A stretch of 64,000 nucleotides of DNA from Mycobacterium sp. 1274761.0. GTDB taxonomy: Bacteria; Actinomycetota; Actinomycetes; Mycobacteriales; Mycobacteriaceae. A program made the position numbers and the translations under genes. The DNA lies in contig NZ_LZMC01000076.1 of assembly GCF_001668615.1 (NCBI RefSeq), positions 1-64,000 on the forward strand. The letters run 5' to 3'. Position 1 is the first letter of the stretch. Each line of letters starts with the position of its first letter. The notes under the pieces were generated by a model. That model was not told the origin of the DNA. It did not search any database and worked only from the letters and a program-made list of their open reading frames with translations. Shown here one piece after another: positions 28,265 to 40,940 of the stretch.

Positions 28265-28843
28265 ATGACAATTTCGGGAGAACGTCTCGATGCTGTCGTT
28301 GCTGAAGCCGTGGCGGGCAACCGGGACGCGCTCCGGGAGGTGCTGGAGACCATTCGTCCGATCGTTGTCCGCTACTGCCGGGCCAGGGTCGGGACGGCCG
28401 AGCGGAGCGGTCTCTCAGCTGACGATGTTGCTCAGGAGGTGTGCTTGGCTGCCATCACGGCGCTGCCGCGCTACAAAGATCAGGGACGACCGTTCCTGGC
28501 CTTTGTGTATGGCATCGCCGCCCATAAGGTTGCCGACGCGCATCGCGCGGCTGCCAGGAACCGCTCTGAGCCGACGGATGTCGTCCCCGAGCGCCTTTCC
28601 GTGGAGGCCGGGCCCGAACAACTCGCGATCGAAGGCGAGTCCGCCGAGCGAATGAACAGGCTGCTTGCGGTTCTGCCGGAAAAGCAGCGCGAGATTCTGA
28701 TCCTGCGCGTGGTCGTCGGCATGAGTGCCGAAGAGACGGCCGAGGCGGTCGGCAGCACGGCCGGCGCGGTGCGGGTGGCGCAGCATCGGGCGCTCGCGCG
28801 ACTCAAAAGCGAAATCATGGCGACGGGGCACGACCATGCCTGA
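28265..28843 (+). CDS. sigD: ECF RNA polymerase sigma factor SigD
   Basis: An alternative sigma factor of 192 aa. Region 2 (about residues 25-95) includes LSADDVAQEVCLAAITAL and RPFLAFVYGIAAHKVADAHR; region 4 (about 130-185) includes LPEKQREILILRVVVGMSAEE and STAGAVRVAQHRALARLK, the -35-binding helix-turn-helix. GGAGAGAG is about nine bases before ATG 28265. The stop overlaps the rsdA start by eight bases, so sigma and anti-sigma are made together. In M. tuberculosis SigD supports stationary-phase and lipid-related genes. Confidence 0.94.
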   Translation: MTISGERLDAVVAEAVAGNRDALREVLETIRPIVVRYCRARVGTAERSGLSADDVAQEVCLAAITALPRYKDQGRPFLAFVYGIAAHKVADAHRAAARNRSEPTDVVPERLSVEAGPEQLAIEGESAERMNRLLAVLPEKQREILILRVVVGMSAEETAEAVGSTAGAVRVAQHRALARLKSEIMATGHDHA

Positions 28844-30041
28844 CTTCAGTCGCTGGGGCGGAAACGGTGGCGACCCGTCGCTCAACGCGGTCGGGCGGAC
28901 CGACCGCTACCTTGACGCGCTCGCCGCCGAGCAGCCGGTGTATGCGACCGACTCGGCCGACGCTGAGCTGGCCAACTTGCTAGCGGGTTGGCGGGACGAG
29001 GTGCGCAGGCCACCGGCGCGGATCGCCGGGCTGCGGGACGCCGAGATCGTGCTGCAGCGCTCACTGGCCTCGCGGCAGCGGACACGTATGTCGATGGCGG
29101 TCCTGGGCTCTGTTGCCGCTGCGATGCTGTGCCTGGGCGGGTTCGGCGCCGTCGTCTACGGTGCTGGGCCTGGCGACGCGCTGTACGGGCTGCGCGTCGC
29201 GGTGTTCGGCGAGCAGCAGGTCACCCGCGACGACAAGGTCGCGCTGGCCGCTCAGACCGAGATGCAAGAGGTTCAACATCTGATCGAGCAGGGCAACTGG
29301 GACGCTGCGCAGGACAAGCTGCAGACCGTCACCTCGACGGTCCAGACGGTCGAGGATCCACAGCGGCAGCAGGAACTTCAGGAGCAGTTGAAGGATCTGG
29401 CGGTCAAGGTGGAGACCCGCGATCCGAACGCGACGGTCCCTGACGCGCCGCACGTCGACCAGCCGGCCATTCAACTGCCGCCGGCTATCACGCTTCCCCC
29501 GGAGATCTCGCTGCCGCCGGGTCTGCCGGTGCCGCCCGATGTGTCGCTGCCGCAAATGCCGGGACCGATTGTGCCGTCGGAGATTCCGTTGCCGAAGTTG
29601 CCGTCGCTGCCGTCCTTGCCGGGTTCCGGTGTGCCGCCGGATATCTCACTGCCGTCGCTGCCGCCGATTTCGTTGCCCAAGCCGATCCCGGTGGAACCGA
29701 AACCGCCTGTGTCCAAGCCGGGTCAGGATGGCCAGGAGCCCAAGCCGGTCGAACCGCCGAAGGCCGCCGAACCGCCCAAAGTGGTCGAACCACCGAAGGT
29801 CGTCGATCCACCGAAGGTCATTGAGCAGCCCAAGCCTGTCGAGCAACCGAAGCCGGTGCTGCCGGAGATCGCGATCCCCAAGCCCGCCGAGCCACCGCCG
29901 GCGCAAGAACCTCCAGCACCGGTACTACCTGTGGTTCCCGCACCCAAGGCGCCGCCGGCGCCTGCGCAGGAGGAGGCGCCGTCAGATGCGGCGACGACGA
30001 TCCTGCAGGTTCCGGCGGAGAAGCCGAAGCGCGGAAGCTGA
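28836..30041 (+). CDS. rsdA: anti-sigma-D factor RsdA
   Basis: A membrane anti-sigma factor, 401 aa from ATG 28836. The cytoplasmic N-terminus (about 1-84) would hold SigD; one membrane helix runs about 85-108 (AVLGSVAAAMLCLGG). The extracytoplasmic part has a helical segment (about 120-200, Gln/Glu-rich) and a long Pro-rich tail (about 205-400) with repeats such as PPKVVEPPKVVDPPKV and LPSLPSLPG. Regulated proteolysis of RsdA releases SigD in M. tuberculosis. Overlap with sigD supports coupling. The extended proline tail is longer than needed for anti-sigma function and may sense or span the wall. Confidence 0.9.
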   Translation: MPDFSRWGGNGGDPSLNAVGRTDRYLDALAAEQPVYATDSADAELANLLAGWRDEVRRPPARIAGLRDAEIVLQRSLASRQRTRMSMAVLGSVAAAMLCLGGFGAVVYGAGPGDALYGLRVAVFGEQQVTRDDKVALAAQTEMQEVQHLIEQGNWDAAQDKLQTVTSTVQTVEDPQRQQELQEQLKDLAVKVETRDPNATVPDAPHVDQPAIQLPPAITLPPEISLPPGLPVPPDVSLPQMPGPIVPSEIPLPKLPSLPSLPGSGVPPDISLPSLPPISLPKPIPVEPKPPVSKPGQDGQEPKPVEPPKAAEPPKVVEPPKVVDPPKVIEQPKPVEQPKPVLPEIAIPKPAEPPPAQEPPAPVLPVVPAPKAPPAPAQEEAPSDAATTILQVPAEKPKRGS

Positions 30042-30070
30042 AACCACGGCGACTGAGCGAACTTGAGCGC

Positions 30071-30475
30071 TCAGCGGTAGCCGTCGGACTCCGACGTCGC
30101 TTCGTTGAGCGACGCATCGGCATAGCCGCGGCAATAATCCCAGGTCACGTACGCGTCCGGCTCGGGATCGTAGGCCGGCTCGTGCGGGCGCACCGTGCCG
30201 TCGACCAGTAGTTGCAGAAGGTTGGCCCGCAGCATGTCCCAGTCGTGGTAGTGGTCCTGCTGGCATTCGTCACAGCACACCACGAGGCCGCGAATTCCCT
30301 TGTGCGCCAGAAGTGCTTCATACACCGCCAGGTCGGCGAGATCGGCCTCGACAGCGGTGCGTTCCTGCGCGTCCAACGGTTGGCCCGGCTCGAGGGCGTC
30401 GAGGGCTCCCGAGGGGTCGCACGGGTCATCGGCGAACGGATCCGGCGGCAAACCAGGCGGCAGGTGGTCTCGCAC
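30071..30475 (-). CDS. DUF5319 family protein (Rv3412-like)
   Basis: An acidic 134-aa protein. A Pro/Asp-rich start (HLPPGLPPDPFADDP) is followed by a compact domain with GIRGLVVCCDECQQDHYHDWDM, where Cys-Cys-x-x-Cys plus His residues could bind a metal, and DAYVTWDYCRGYAD. This is the actinobacterial DUF5319 pattern; function unknown. It sits between rsdA and guaB2 on the opposite strand, as Rv3412 does in M. tuberculosis. Confidence 0.85.
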   Translation of the reverse strand: MRDHLPPGLPPDPFADDPCDPSGALDALEPGQPLDAQERTAVEADLADLAVYEALLAHKGIRGLVVCCDECQQDHYHDWDMLRANLLQLLVDGTVRPHEPAYDPEPDAYVTWDYCRGYADASLNEATSESDGYR

Positions 30476-30594
30476 GGTTCCACACTACGCAGCGCTACAG
30501 GTATCGCGCCAGCGGTTGCCCAGCTGACTCGGTGTGGCGCGGCACCCGTGTGGGGCCAGTTCCCGAGGCCGAAGCCGATAAGATAGTTATCTAG

Positions 30595-32169
<1,575 letters not shown>

Positions 32170-32187
32170 CGAGTCCGCATGCGCGAC

Positions 32188-33315
32188 ATGGTCGAGATAG
32201 GGATGGGCCGGACTGCCCGTCGCACTTACGAACTCGGCGACATCAACATCGTTCCGTCCCGTCGGACCCGATCGTCGAAGGATGTGTCGACGGCCTGGCA
32301 GCTCGACGCGTACCGGTTCGAGATCCCGGTTCTGAGTCATCCCACCGACGCACTGGTGTCGGTCGAGTTCGCCATCGAACTCGGGCGGCTCGGTGGCCTC
32401 GGCGTGCTCAACGGCGAGGGTCTGATCGGCAGGCACGCCGACGTGGCCGCCAAGGTCGCCCAGGTCATCGAGGCCGCTGAAAAGGAACCCGAACCTGCCG
32501 CGGCTATTCGCCTTCTGCAGCAACTGCATTCGGCACCGCTCGACCCTGATCTGCTGGGCGCCGCCGTCGCGCGTATCCGCGACGCCGGGGTGACGACCGC
32601 GGTTCGGGTCAGCCCGCAGAACGCGCAGGCATTGACGCCGTCGCTGGTTGCGGCGGGCATCGATCTACTGGTCATCCAGGGCACCATCGTCTCGGCCGAA
32701 CGCGTCGCACAGGACGGCGAGCCGCTGAACCTCAAGACCTTCATTTCGGAGCTGGACGTCCCTGTGGTGGCCGGCGGCGTGCTCGACCATCGCACGGCTC
32801 TGCACCTTATGCGCACTGGTGCGGCGGGCGTGATCGTCGGCTATGGCTCGACCAGCGGAGTCACCACCAGTGACGAGGTGCTCGGAATCAGCGTGCCGAT
32901 GGCGACCGCGATAGCCGACGCCGCCGCGGCACGCCGCGAGTACCTCGACGAGACCGGCGGCCGCTACGTGCATGTGCTGGCCGACGGCGACATTCATTCC
33001 TCCGGCGACCTGGCCAAGGCGATCGCGTGCGGGGCCGACGCCGTCGTGCTGGGCACCCCGCTGTCGCTGGCCGCGGAGGCACTCGGCGACGGCTGGTTCT
33101 GGCCGGCCGCTGCGGCGCACCCGTCGCTGCCGCGCGGCGCTCTGCTGCAGGTGGCCATCGGCGAACGGCCGCCGCTGGAGCAGGTGCTCAACGGGCCGTC
33201 CGATGACCCCTTCGGCTCGCTGAACCTGGTCGGTGGCCTGCGCCGGTCGATGGCCAAGGCCGGTTACTGCGACCTCAAGGAGTTCCAGAAGGTCGGACTG
33301 ACGGTCGGGAGCTGA
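32188..33315 (+). CDS. guaB3: GuaB3, IMPDH/GMP-reductase-related protein without catalytic cysteine
   Basis: A 375-aa IMPDH-like barrel lacking CBS domains; from ATG 32188 the length equals that recalled for M. tuberculosis GuaB3 (ATG 32179 is an alternative). Family blocks: YELGDINIVPSRRTRSSKD, LGRLGGLGVLNGEGL, VLADGDIHSSGDLAKAIACG. The loop that holds the catalytic Cys in IMPDH (GSICTT) reads GSTSGVTTSD, so the Cys position appears to be Val. The enzyme's reaction in actinobacteria is unsettled; a cyanobacterial GuaB3 has been reported as an XMP reductase, but that enzyme retains the Cys. Co-transcribed with guaB2. Confidence 0.92.
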   Translation: MVEIGMGRTARRTYELGDINIVPSRRTRSSKDVSTAWQLDAYRFEIPVLSHPTDALVSVEFAIELGRLGGLGVLNGEGLIGRHADVAAKVAQVIEAAEKEPEPAAAIRLLQQLHSAPLDPDLLGAAVARIRDAGVTTAVRVSPQNAQALTPSLVAAGIDLLVIQGTIVSAERVAQDGEPLNLKTFISELDVPVVAGGVLDHRTALHLMRTGAAGVIVGYGSTSGVTTSDEVLGISVPMATAIADAAAARREYLDETGGRYVHVLADGDIHSSGDLAKAIACGADAVVLGTPLSLAAEALGDGWFWPAAAAHPSLPRGALLQVAIGERPPLEQVLNGPSDDPFGSLNLVGGLRRSMAKAGYCDLKEFQKVGLTVGS

Positions 33316-33432
33316 CCGCGTCGGGCCCGCGACTGTGCGGATTCCGAGGGTTTCGGTCCGTCGCTCCGATACTGCACACCCGACACTCGGCGGTGTCGCG
33401 GACCCGGGGTTCTGCCTACTGACGGGTAAGTT

Positions 33433-33444
33433 CATACTGGTTTC
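33433..33444 (+). promoter_or_regulatory. candidate leaderless promoter of choD
   Basis: CATACT (33433-33438) is followed by exactly six bases before ATG 33445, with no Shine-Dalgarno. It fits the position-2 A and position-6 T core of mycobacterial -10 elements but not a full TANNNT. The rest of the 129-bp gap after guaB3 shows no gene. Confidence 0.35.
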
Positions 33445-35190
33445 ATGCAGCCTGACTATGACGTTTTGATCATTGGTTCGGGGTTCGGGGGAAGTGTTTC
33501 GGCGTTGCGCCTGACGGAGAAGGGTTACCGCGTCGGCGTGCTGGAGGCCGGTCGTCGATTCGCTGACCACGAGTTCGCGAAGACGTCGTGGAACCTCCGC
33601 AAGTTCTTGTGGATGCCGAAGCTCGGCATGTACGGCATTCAGCGGATCCACCTGCTGCGCAACGTGATGATCCTGGCTGGGGCCGGCGTCGGGGGAGGAT
33701 CGCTGAACTACGCCAACACGCTGTATGTGCCGCCGGAGCCGTTCTTCGACGATCCGCAGTGGAAGAACATCACCGACTGGCGAGCCGAGCTGATGCCGCA
33801 CTACGAGCAGGCCAAGCGGATGCTCGGCGTGGTGCAGAACCCGACCTTCACCGACGCCGACAAGGTGATGAAAGAGGTCGCCGACGAGATGGGCGTCGGC
33901 GACACGTTCGTGGCGACCCCGGTCGGTGTGTTCTTCGGACCCGACGGCAAAAAGACGCCGGGCAAGACGGTGCCCGACCCGTATTTCGGTGGCGTCGGCC
34001 CGGACCGCACCGGCTGCATTGAATGCGGCTCATGCATGACGGGCTGCCGCTACGGCGCCAAGAACACTCTGGTCAAAAATTACCTTGGTCTCGCGGAACG
34101 TGCTGGGGCACAAGTACACCCGATGACGACGGTGACGGGGTTCAAGCAACGGCACGACGGGCTTTGGGAAGTCAAAACTGCACACACCGGGCGGCTGCTG
34201 CGCAGAGGCCGGCGCACCTTCACCGCCACGCACCTCGTCCTCGCGGCGGGCACGTTCGGCACGCAGAAGCTGCTGTTCAAGATGCGCGACCGAGGCAACC
34301 TGCCGAAGATGTCGGACAGGTTGGGCGTGCTCACCCGCACCAACTCCGAGTCGATCGTCGGCGCGGGACGCCTGTCGGTGGGTGACGACCTCGACCTGAC
34401 CCACGGCGTGGCGATCACGTCGTCGATCCACCCCACGGCCGACACCCACGTCGAGCCCGTGCGCTACGGCAAGGGCTCCAACGCCATGGGGCTGCTGCAG
34501 ACGCTGATGACCGACGGCGAGGGGCCCGAAGGCACCGACATCCCGCGCTGGCGACAACTGATCGATCAGGCACGGGAGGACCCGAAGAAAACGCTGCGCC
34601 TGCTCAACCCGTCGCGGTGGAGCGAGCGCACGATGATCGCGCTGGTTATGCAGCACCTGGACAACTCGATCACGACCTACACCAAACGCACCCGGCTCGG
34701 CTTCCGCCGGATGGTCAGCAAGCAGGGCCACGGCGAACCCAACCCGACTTGGATCCCGGTGGGCAACCGCGTCACCCGACGGATCGCCGAAAAGATCGAC
34801 GGCGTCGCGGGCGGCACCTGGGGCGAGCTGTTCAACATCCCGCTCACAGCGCACTTCCTCGGCGGCGCAGCCATCGGCGACAGCCCGGAGAACGGCGTGA
34901 TCGACCCTTACCACCGCGTGTACGACTATCCGACGTTGTACGTGGTGGACGGCGCGTCGGTGTCGGCCAACCTCGGCGTGAATCCGTCGCTGACCATTAC
35001 CGCACAGGCTGAGCGTGCCGCGTCGCTGTGGCCGAACAAGGGTGAGCAGGATCTGCGACCGAAGCAGGGCGAGCCCTACCGGCGGCTCGATCCCATCGAG
35101 CCCGCCCACCCCGTGGTGCCCGCCGATGCCTTCGGCGCGCTTCGTCGTATCCCGTTCGCGCCGGACCAGGCGGTGAGCTCGGCCGGTTAA
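33445..35190 (+). CDS. choD: GMC-family oxidoreductase annotated as cholesterol oxidase (ChoD-like)
   Basis: An FAD-dependent GMC oxidoreductase of 581 aa. The N-terminal FAD motif is [17 protein letters not shown], followed by [15 protein letters not shown] mid-protein [19 protein letters not shown] segment has four closely spaced cysteines like a small iron-sulfur or structural motif. C-terminal [19 protein letters not shown] and [20 protein letters not shown] carry the GMC active-site region. ChoD of M. tuberculosis is named for this similarity, but strong cholesterol oxidation by it has been questioned. It lies in the conserved guaB2-guaB3-choD order. Confidence 0.88.
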   Translation: MQPDYDVLIIGSGFGGSVSALRLTEKGYRVGVLEAGRRFADHEFAKTSWNLRKFLWMPKLGMYGIQRIHLLRNVMILAGAGVGGGSLNYANTLYVPPEPFFDDPQWKNITDWRAELMPHYEQAKRMLGVVQNPTFTDADKVMKEVADEMGVGDTFVATPVGVFFGPDGKKTPGKTVPDPYFGGVGPDRTGCIECGSCMTGCRYGAKNTLVKNYLGLAERAGAQVHPMTTVTGFKQRHDGLWEVKTAHTGRLLRRGRRTFTATHLVLAAGTFGTQKLLFKMRDRGNLPKMSDRLGVLTRTNSESIVGAGRLSVGDDLDLTHGVAITSSIHPTADTHVEPVRYGKGSNAMGLLQTLMTDGEGPEGTDIPRWRQLIDQAREDPKKTLRLLNPSRWSERTMIALVMQHLDNSITTYTKRTRLGFRRMVSKQGHGEPNPTWIPVGNRVTRRIAEKIDGVAGGTWGELFNIPLTAHFLGGAAIGDSPENGVIDPYHRVYDYPTLYVVDGASVSANLGVNPSLTITAQAERAASLWPNKGEQDLRPKQGEPYRRLDPIEPAHPVVPADAFGALRRIPFAPDQAVSSAG

Positions 35191-35261
35191 ACCCGCCGAA
35201 TCGGGGTACTGACAGTGCACGCCGGGCCGGGAGGGCACCGGCGCGGAGAGGTGTTGGCCCC

Positions 35262-35921
35262 ATGCGGACCGCGTATTACCAGCAGATATCCACGCTGTGT
35301 GAGCAGCTGGGTGAGATGTGCGGCCTGGCCGCCGACGCGATGGAGCATGCGACGTCGGCGTTGTTGAACGCCGATCTGACCCTCGCTGAGCAAGTGATCG
35401 GTGACCACGCCCACCTCGTGGTGTCGAGCCAGCGCGCAGAGGCCACCGCGCTGCGACTGCTCGCGTTGCAGGCTCCGGTGGCCGGGGATCTGCGCAGAAT
35501 CGTTTCGGCGATCCACATCAGCGCCGACGTCGAACGCATGGGCGCCCTGGCCGTCCACGTCGCGAGCATCTCGAGGTTGCGGCACCCGGACTGCGCGTTG
35601 CCCGATGAGGTGCGGTCGAGCTTCGCCGAGATGGGAGCCAAGTCGGTGCAGCTGGCACGCACGGCGCAGGAGGTGTTGCTCACCAGTGACTCGGGCAAGG
35701 CCGCCCGGCTGCGGGAAGAGGACGACGCCGTTGACGCCGAGCACCAGCACCTGTTCACCTTGCTGATCGACCACAAATGGCAGGGCGGCGTGTGTTCGGC
35801 GGTCGATGTGGCGCTGCTCGGCCGCTACTACGAACGGTTCGCCGACCATGCCGTCGAGATCGGCAAGCGCGTGGTGTTCGAGGAGACCGGCGGTCTGCCG
35901 ACACACAAACAGCTCGCCTAG
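35262..35921 (+). CDS. PhoU-family phosphate signalling regulator
   Basis: A 219-aa all-helical protein with two PhoU repeats. Diagnostic segments are [27 protein letters not shown] in the first and [23 protein letters not shown] in the second, each carrying the acidic/Arg metal-cluster motif (E/D-R-x-x-D). PhoU proteins (PhoY1/PhoY2 in mycobacteria) link the Pst transporter to SenX3-RegX3 repression when phosphate is sufficient. No pst genes are adjacent. Its stop overlaps the convergent transporter gene by four bases. Confidence 0.92.
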   Translation: MRTAYYQQISTLCEQLGEMCGLAADAMEHATSALLNADLTLAEQVIGDHAHLVVSSQRAEATALRLLALQAPVAGDLRRIVSAIHISADVERMGALAVHVASISRLRHPDCALPDEVRSSFAEMGAKSVQLARTAQEVLLTSDSGKAARLREEDDAVDAEHQHLFTLLIDHKWQGGVCSAVDVALLGRYYERFADHAVEIGKRVVFEETGGLPTHKQLA

Positions 35922-36835
35922 TTCGGCGTCTGCCCGCCGGGAGACCCCTGTCGTTGAGCCATCTGTTTTTCGAGTTGCTCTTCGAACGCGCCTTCGTCGC
36001 GACCGAGCGCGATGGTCGCCGCGGCCATTGCCACCACCGCGACGGCGATCACCGCGATCTTGACCGGGTCGGTGACGGCGAGCGCCTCGCCAAGCACGAC
36101 GACGCCCAGCGACACCGCGATCAACGGTTCTAGCACCAGCATGGTCGGCACCGATGTCTGCAGCGCACCCGCGTGAAAAGCCGACTGCTGCAACAGCGTT
36201 GCCGCGACGCCGAGGATGACGACGAGATACGGCGCGGGCACCATGAGCGTGCCCAACGGGCCTTCCTCGTCCAGGCGTTGCACGGTGACCTTGGTGAGCA
36301 CGGAGACCACACCGAACAGCACGCCGACCGCGGTGGCGATGAGCAGCGCCCGATTGCGGCCCTCCGTGCGCGCACCACCGATGACAGACCCCAGCACCAC
36401 GGTCACGCACAGCATCCCCGCCAAAATCCACACCGCGGGCAGTGGCCGGTAGTTCCCAGGGTGGACGCGCGCCATCGACACGAATGTCGCCAATCCGACC
36501 GTCAGTACCAGCGCCCACACCCAGTCGTGGGTGGTGACCCGGCGGTGGGCCAGCCGAGCGCTCATCGGCAGCGCGAACAACAACGCCGATACCAGCAGCG
36601 GCTGGACCAGGATCAGTGAACCCCAGGTCAGCGCGAGCGCCTGCAGGCCGTAGCCGGACCCCGCCACCGCGGTGCCGGCCCACCACAGCCGGTTGCGCAA
36701 CAGCTTCTTGAACATCGTCGTGCTGACGCCCTCGTCCTGAGGGATCTCCAGCGTTGCGCGCTGCCGGATCACAATTCCGAGGGCCGAGGTCACTGCGGCG
36801 GCAAGCGCCAGCGCCACGACCACCCACTCCGGCAT
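35918..36835 (-). CDS. DMT-superfamily (EamA-like) membrane transporter
   Basis: A 305-aa membrane protein with about nine to ten hydrophobic helices from residue 4 to ~285 and a short charged tail, the size and layout of drug/metabolite transporters. Segments include [39 protein letters not shown] and [20 protein letters not shown] (second EamA-like repeat). ATG 36835 has AGGAGA six bases upstream. The substrate is unknown. It is divergent from guaA (135-bp gap), which contains both promoters. Confidence 0.85.
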   Translation of the reverse strand: MPEWVVVALALAAAVTSALGIVIRQRATLEIPQDEGVSTTMFKKLLRNRLWWAGTAVAGSGYGLQALALTWGSLILVQPLLVSALLFALPMSARLAHRRVTTHDWVWALVLTVGLATFVSMARVHPGNYRPLPAVWILAGMLCVTVVLGSVIGGARTEGRNRALLIATAVGVLFGVVSVLTKVTVQRLDEEGPLGTLMVPAPYLVVILGVAATLLQQSAFHAGALQTSVPTMLVLEPLIAVSLGVVVLGEALAVTDPVKIAVIAVAVVAMAAATIALGRDEGAFEEQLEKQMAQRQGSPGGQTPN

Positions 36836-36958
36836 GAATCTCCTATCGGCTGACGACGCGATTGTTCCCGGATACCCAACCACACGGCGACTGCTCGTCC
36901 GTGCCGTGGCAGTGAACAGCGGGGGACGGCGGGTCAGGCTGTGAGACGGGCCCGCCCG

Positions 36959-36970
36959 TAGACTGGGCGG
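36959..36970 (+). promoter_or_regulatory. leaderless-type promoter of guaA
   Basis: TAGACT (36959-36964), a TANNNT -10 element, is followed by exactly six bases (GGGCGG) before GTG 36971. The transcript would start at or next to the G of the start codon. Confidence 0.5.
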
Positions 36971-38530
<1,560 letters not shown>

Positions 38531-39451
38531 TCAGTTCTCCGACGGTGCTTCGGGGTGCGCTTCTTTGGCGATCAGGTCACCGAGAATCTGACCGACCGCA
38601 GACTCGATCGTCGACTCGATCGAGAAGGCCAGCGTCGACGACACCGCCGACACCGCCTGGGTGCGGAACCGCACCAGCATCGTGAGCAGTTCGGCGATTT
38701 CGGTGTCCGGCGGAAGGGCTTCCCCTGGCTTGATCCGGCCGAGCACCTCTTCGATGCCCGCCTGTACCAGGATGCCGCTGATCTGATCGATGATCGGTGC
38801 GATCTGCTCGTGCAGGTCGATGAGCTTGTCGGTGGCGACGCCGTACTGGCGGATGTCATTGAACGCCTCGATCAGCTTGGGCCGCACCACGACAGCTTCA
38901 CCGTCTTCGAGCCGAATGACGCCGACTCCGACCATCCGCTCGAAGCCCGCATCGTCGTCGACCAACCGTTTGGCGTCGGCGATGCTCATTCGCTCGGGCT
39001 TTTCGGTCGCCCAGCTGCCTGCGATGGCCGATTCCAGGCCCAGCATGTCACCGACGTTCTTACCCTGCTCCCACGCCGACAACATCTCGTGCACGTGGGA
39101 GATGTTGTATCCGCGGTCGAGCAGCGAGGTGATCAGCCGCAGGCGAGTCAGATGAGTGTCGTTGAACAGCGCGATGCGCCCCACCCGCAGTGGGGGATGC
39201 AACAGCCCCCGGTCGCGGTAGACGCGGATGTTGCGCGTGGTGGTACCGGCCATCCGCGCCAACTCTTCGATCCGGTATTCGCCGGATGCTTCGATGCCGT
39301 GCGGCTGCACAGCCGCGTCGAATAGTTGCGACACGGCGTTCTCGATGACGTCGCGGGAGCCCCGGCGGATCTGCCGCTCTGCACGTCGCAGACCGGTCAG
39401 GATCGTCGAGATGGCCCCCGCGGGCTGTCGAGGCTGCCTTGCCGCGGACAT
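38531..39451 (-). CDS. MerR-family transcriptional regulator
   Basis: A 306-aa protein with a MerR helix-turn-helix at about residues 58-127 (YRIEELARMAGTTTRNIRVY, LHPPLRVGRIALFNDTHLTR), flanked by an N-terminal extension of ~55 aa and a helical C-terminal domain (about 130-300) that may sense a ligand or metal; no Cys cluster is seen, so metal sensing is unlikely. ATG 39451 follows the monooxygenase stop by one base (TGACATG), so it is the last gene of the five-gene minus-strand operon starting at 43674 and the best candidate regulator of it. Confidence 0.88.
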   Translation of the reverse strand: MSAARQPRQPAGAISTILTGLRRAERQIRRGSRDVIENAVSQLFDAAVQPHGIEASGEYRIEELARMAGTTTRNIRVYRDRGLLHPPLRVGRIALFNDTHLTRLRLITSLLDRGYNISHVHEMLSAWEQGKNVGDMLGLESAIAGSWATEKPERMSIADAKRLVDDDAGFERMVGVGVIRLEDGEAVVVRPKLIEAFNDIRQYGVATDKLIDLHEQIAPIIDQISGILVQAGIEEVLGRIKPGEALPPDTEIAELLTMLVRFRTQAVSAVSSTLAFSIESTIESAVGQILGDLIAKEAHPEAPSEN

Positions 39452-39452
39452 G

Positions 39453-40940
39453 TCAAGCCGTCGTACTTTCGCAGCCCCTCGCGGAGGTGTAGTCGCTGAA
39501 CCGGAAATCCCGCATCTGACGAAGATACTGGGTGGCGAAACCCGGATACATCGAGGCGTTGAAGCCGTCCTTGGTCAGATACCAGCTGCTGCAGCCCGAC
39601 ATCCAGGTGGTCTTGGTCAGCCGCTTCTGGATCGCTCTGTTGTAGCGCCGCTGCACGTCTTCACGGACGTCGAGATAGCGCAGGTTCTCACCCAGGATCC
39701 CCGTGATGCCGGCCACCGCATAGTCGATCTGGCCTTCCACGTACACCAGCAACGAGTTGTGCCCGGGGCCGGAATTCGGCCCCGTCATGAAGAACAGGTT
39801 CGGATAGCCGTGGGCGTTGATGCTCTTGTATGCCTGTGCGCCACTGGCCCATTCGCTGCTCAGCGAGCGCCCGTCGAGGCCGGTCACCGGGTAGGGTGGG
39901 CCGGTCAGGTGCACGTCGTAACCCGTCGCGAACACGATGGCGTCCAGATGATGCTCGATGCCGTCGCTGGTGCGGATCCCAACAGGGCTGATTGTCGCGA
40001 TCGGCCAGTCGATCAGCTTGCAGTTGTCGCGTTGCAGCGCGGGATAGTAATCGCTGGAGACCAGCATCCGTTTGCACCCGGGCGTGAAGTCCGGGGTCAA
40101 TTGTCGGCGCAGCCACGGATCCTTGACCTGACGGCGCAGGTGCGCGCGCCCCAGCCGGGCGACCAGGCCGGTCAATGGGCTGTCCCACACCAGTGCGGTG
40201 GCACTCACCTCATGTCCCCAGTACAGGGCCTCGCGTGCAAACCGTTGTGTGCCGGGCACTTTCGCGAACAACTCTTTCGCCACACCGGGCATCGCGATAT
40301 CCATGCGTGGTAGGACCCAGCCGGGCGTGCGCTGGAAGACTTTGACGAAGTCGGCCTGCTTGACCAGTTCCGGGACGATCTGCACAGCGCTCGCTCCGGT
40401 TCCGACGACGGCGACGCGCTTACCGGTGAAGTCAAAGTCATGGTCCCAGCGGGCGCTGTGAATGACCTTGCCTTCGTAGGTGTCCACGCCGCGAATGTCG
40501 GGAAGCTTGTGATCGGGCAGCGGTCCCGAAGCCAGCACCACGGTGCGGGCGCGGAACACCTTGCCGCTCGACGTCGAGACAGTCCAGCTGCCCCCGGCCT
40601 CGTCGAATCGCAGCCCATTGACCTCCACGCCGAATTGGATGCGACGACGCAGGTCGTATGCATCGACCAGGTGCTCGATGTGACGGCAGATCTCGGCGGC
40701 GGGGGAGTACGCCCGCGACCAGTGCGGGTTCTGCGCGAACGAGAACGAGTACAGCACCGACGGAATATCGCACGCCGCACCGGGATAGGTGTTGTCGCGC
40801 CAGGTCCCGCCGACGCGGTCCTCGCGTTCGACGATGACGAAGTCATCGACACCGGCCTGGGCGAGTTTGATCGCGGTGCCGATCCCGGTGAAACCGGTGC
40901 CGACGATCAGCACGTCGGTCGACTCAGGCTGCCGGCTCAT
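39453..40940 (-). CDS. flavin-containing monooxygenase, MymA/Baeyer-Villiger type
   Basis: FAD/NADPH monooxygenase, 495 aa. First Rossmann VLIVGTGFTGIGTAIKL; Baeyer-Villiger signature YEGKVIHSARWDHD; second Rossmann VAVVGTGASAVQIVPELV; FATGYDVH and FFMTGPNSGPGHNS near the C-terminus are typical of the MymA (Rv3083) group. ATG 40940 has GGAGG about nine bases upstream. It overlaps the diiron protein gene by 17 bp and is followed one base later by the MerR gene. In M. tuberculosis the mymA operon acts in mycolate/envelope adjustment at acid pH; the same role here is inferred from gene content. Confidence 0.9.
   Translation of the reverse strand: MSRQPESTDVLIVGTGFTGIGTAIKLAQAGVDDFVIVEREDRVGGTWRDNTYPGAACDIPSVLYSFSFAQNPHWSRAYSPAAEICRHIEHLVDAYDLRRRIQFGVEVNGLRFDEAGGSWTVSTSSGKVFRARTVVLASGPLPDHKLPDIRGVDTYEGKVIHSARWDHDFDFTGKRVAVVGTGASAVQIVPELVKQADFVKVFQRTPGWVLPRMDIAMPGVAKELFAKVPGTQRFAREALYWGHEVSATALVWDSPLTGLVARLGRAHLRRQVKDPWLRRQLTPDFTPGCKRMLVSSDYYPALQRDNCKLIDWPIATISPVGIRTSDGIEHHLDAIVFATGYDVHLTGPPYPVTGLDGRSLSSEWASGAQAYKSINAHGYPNLFFMTGPNSGPGHNSLLVYVEGQIDYAVAGITGILGENLRYLDVREDVQRRYNRAIQKRLTKTTWMSGCSSWYLTKDGFNASMYPGFATQYLRQMRDFRFSDYTSARGCESTTA

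Noticed and set aside
35187..36827. 546-codon minus-strand frame over phoU and the transporter gene
   Set aside because: It is in another frame of the transporter and opposite phoU; no domain is recognisable, while both named genes have clear family motifs.
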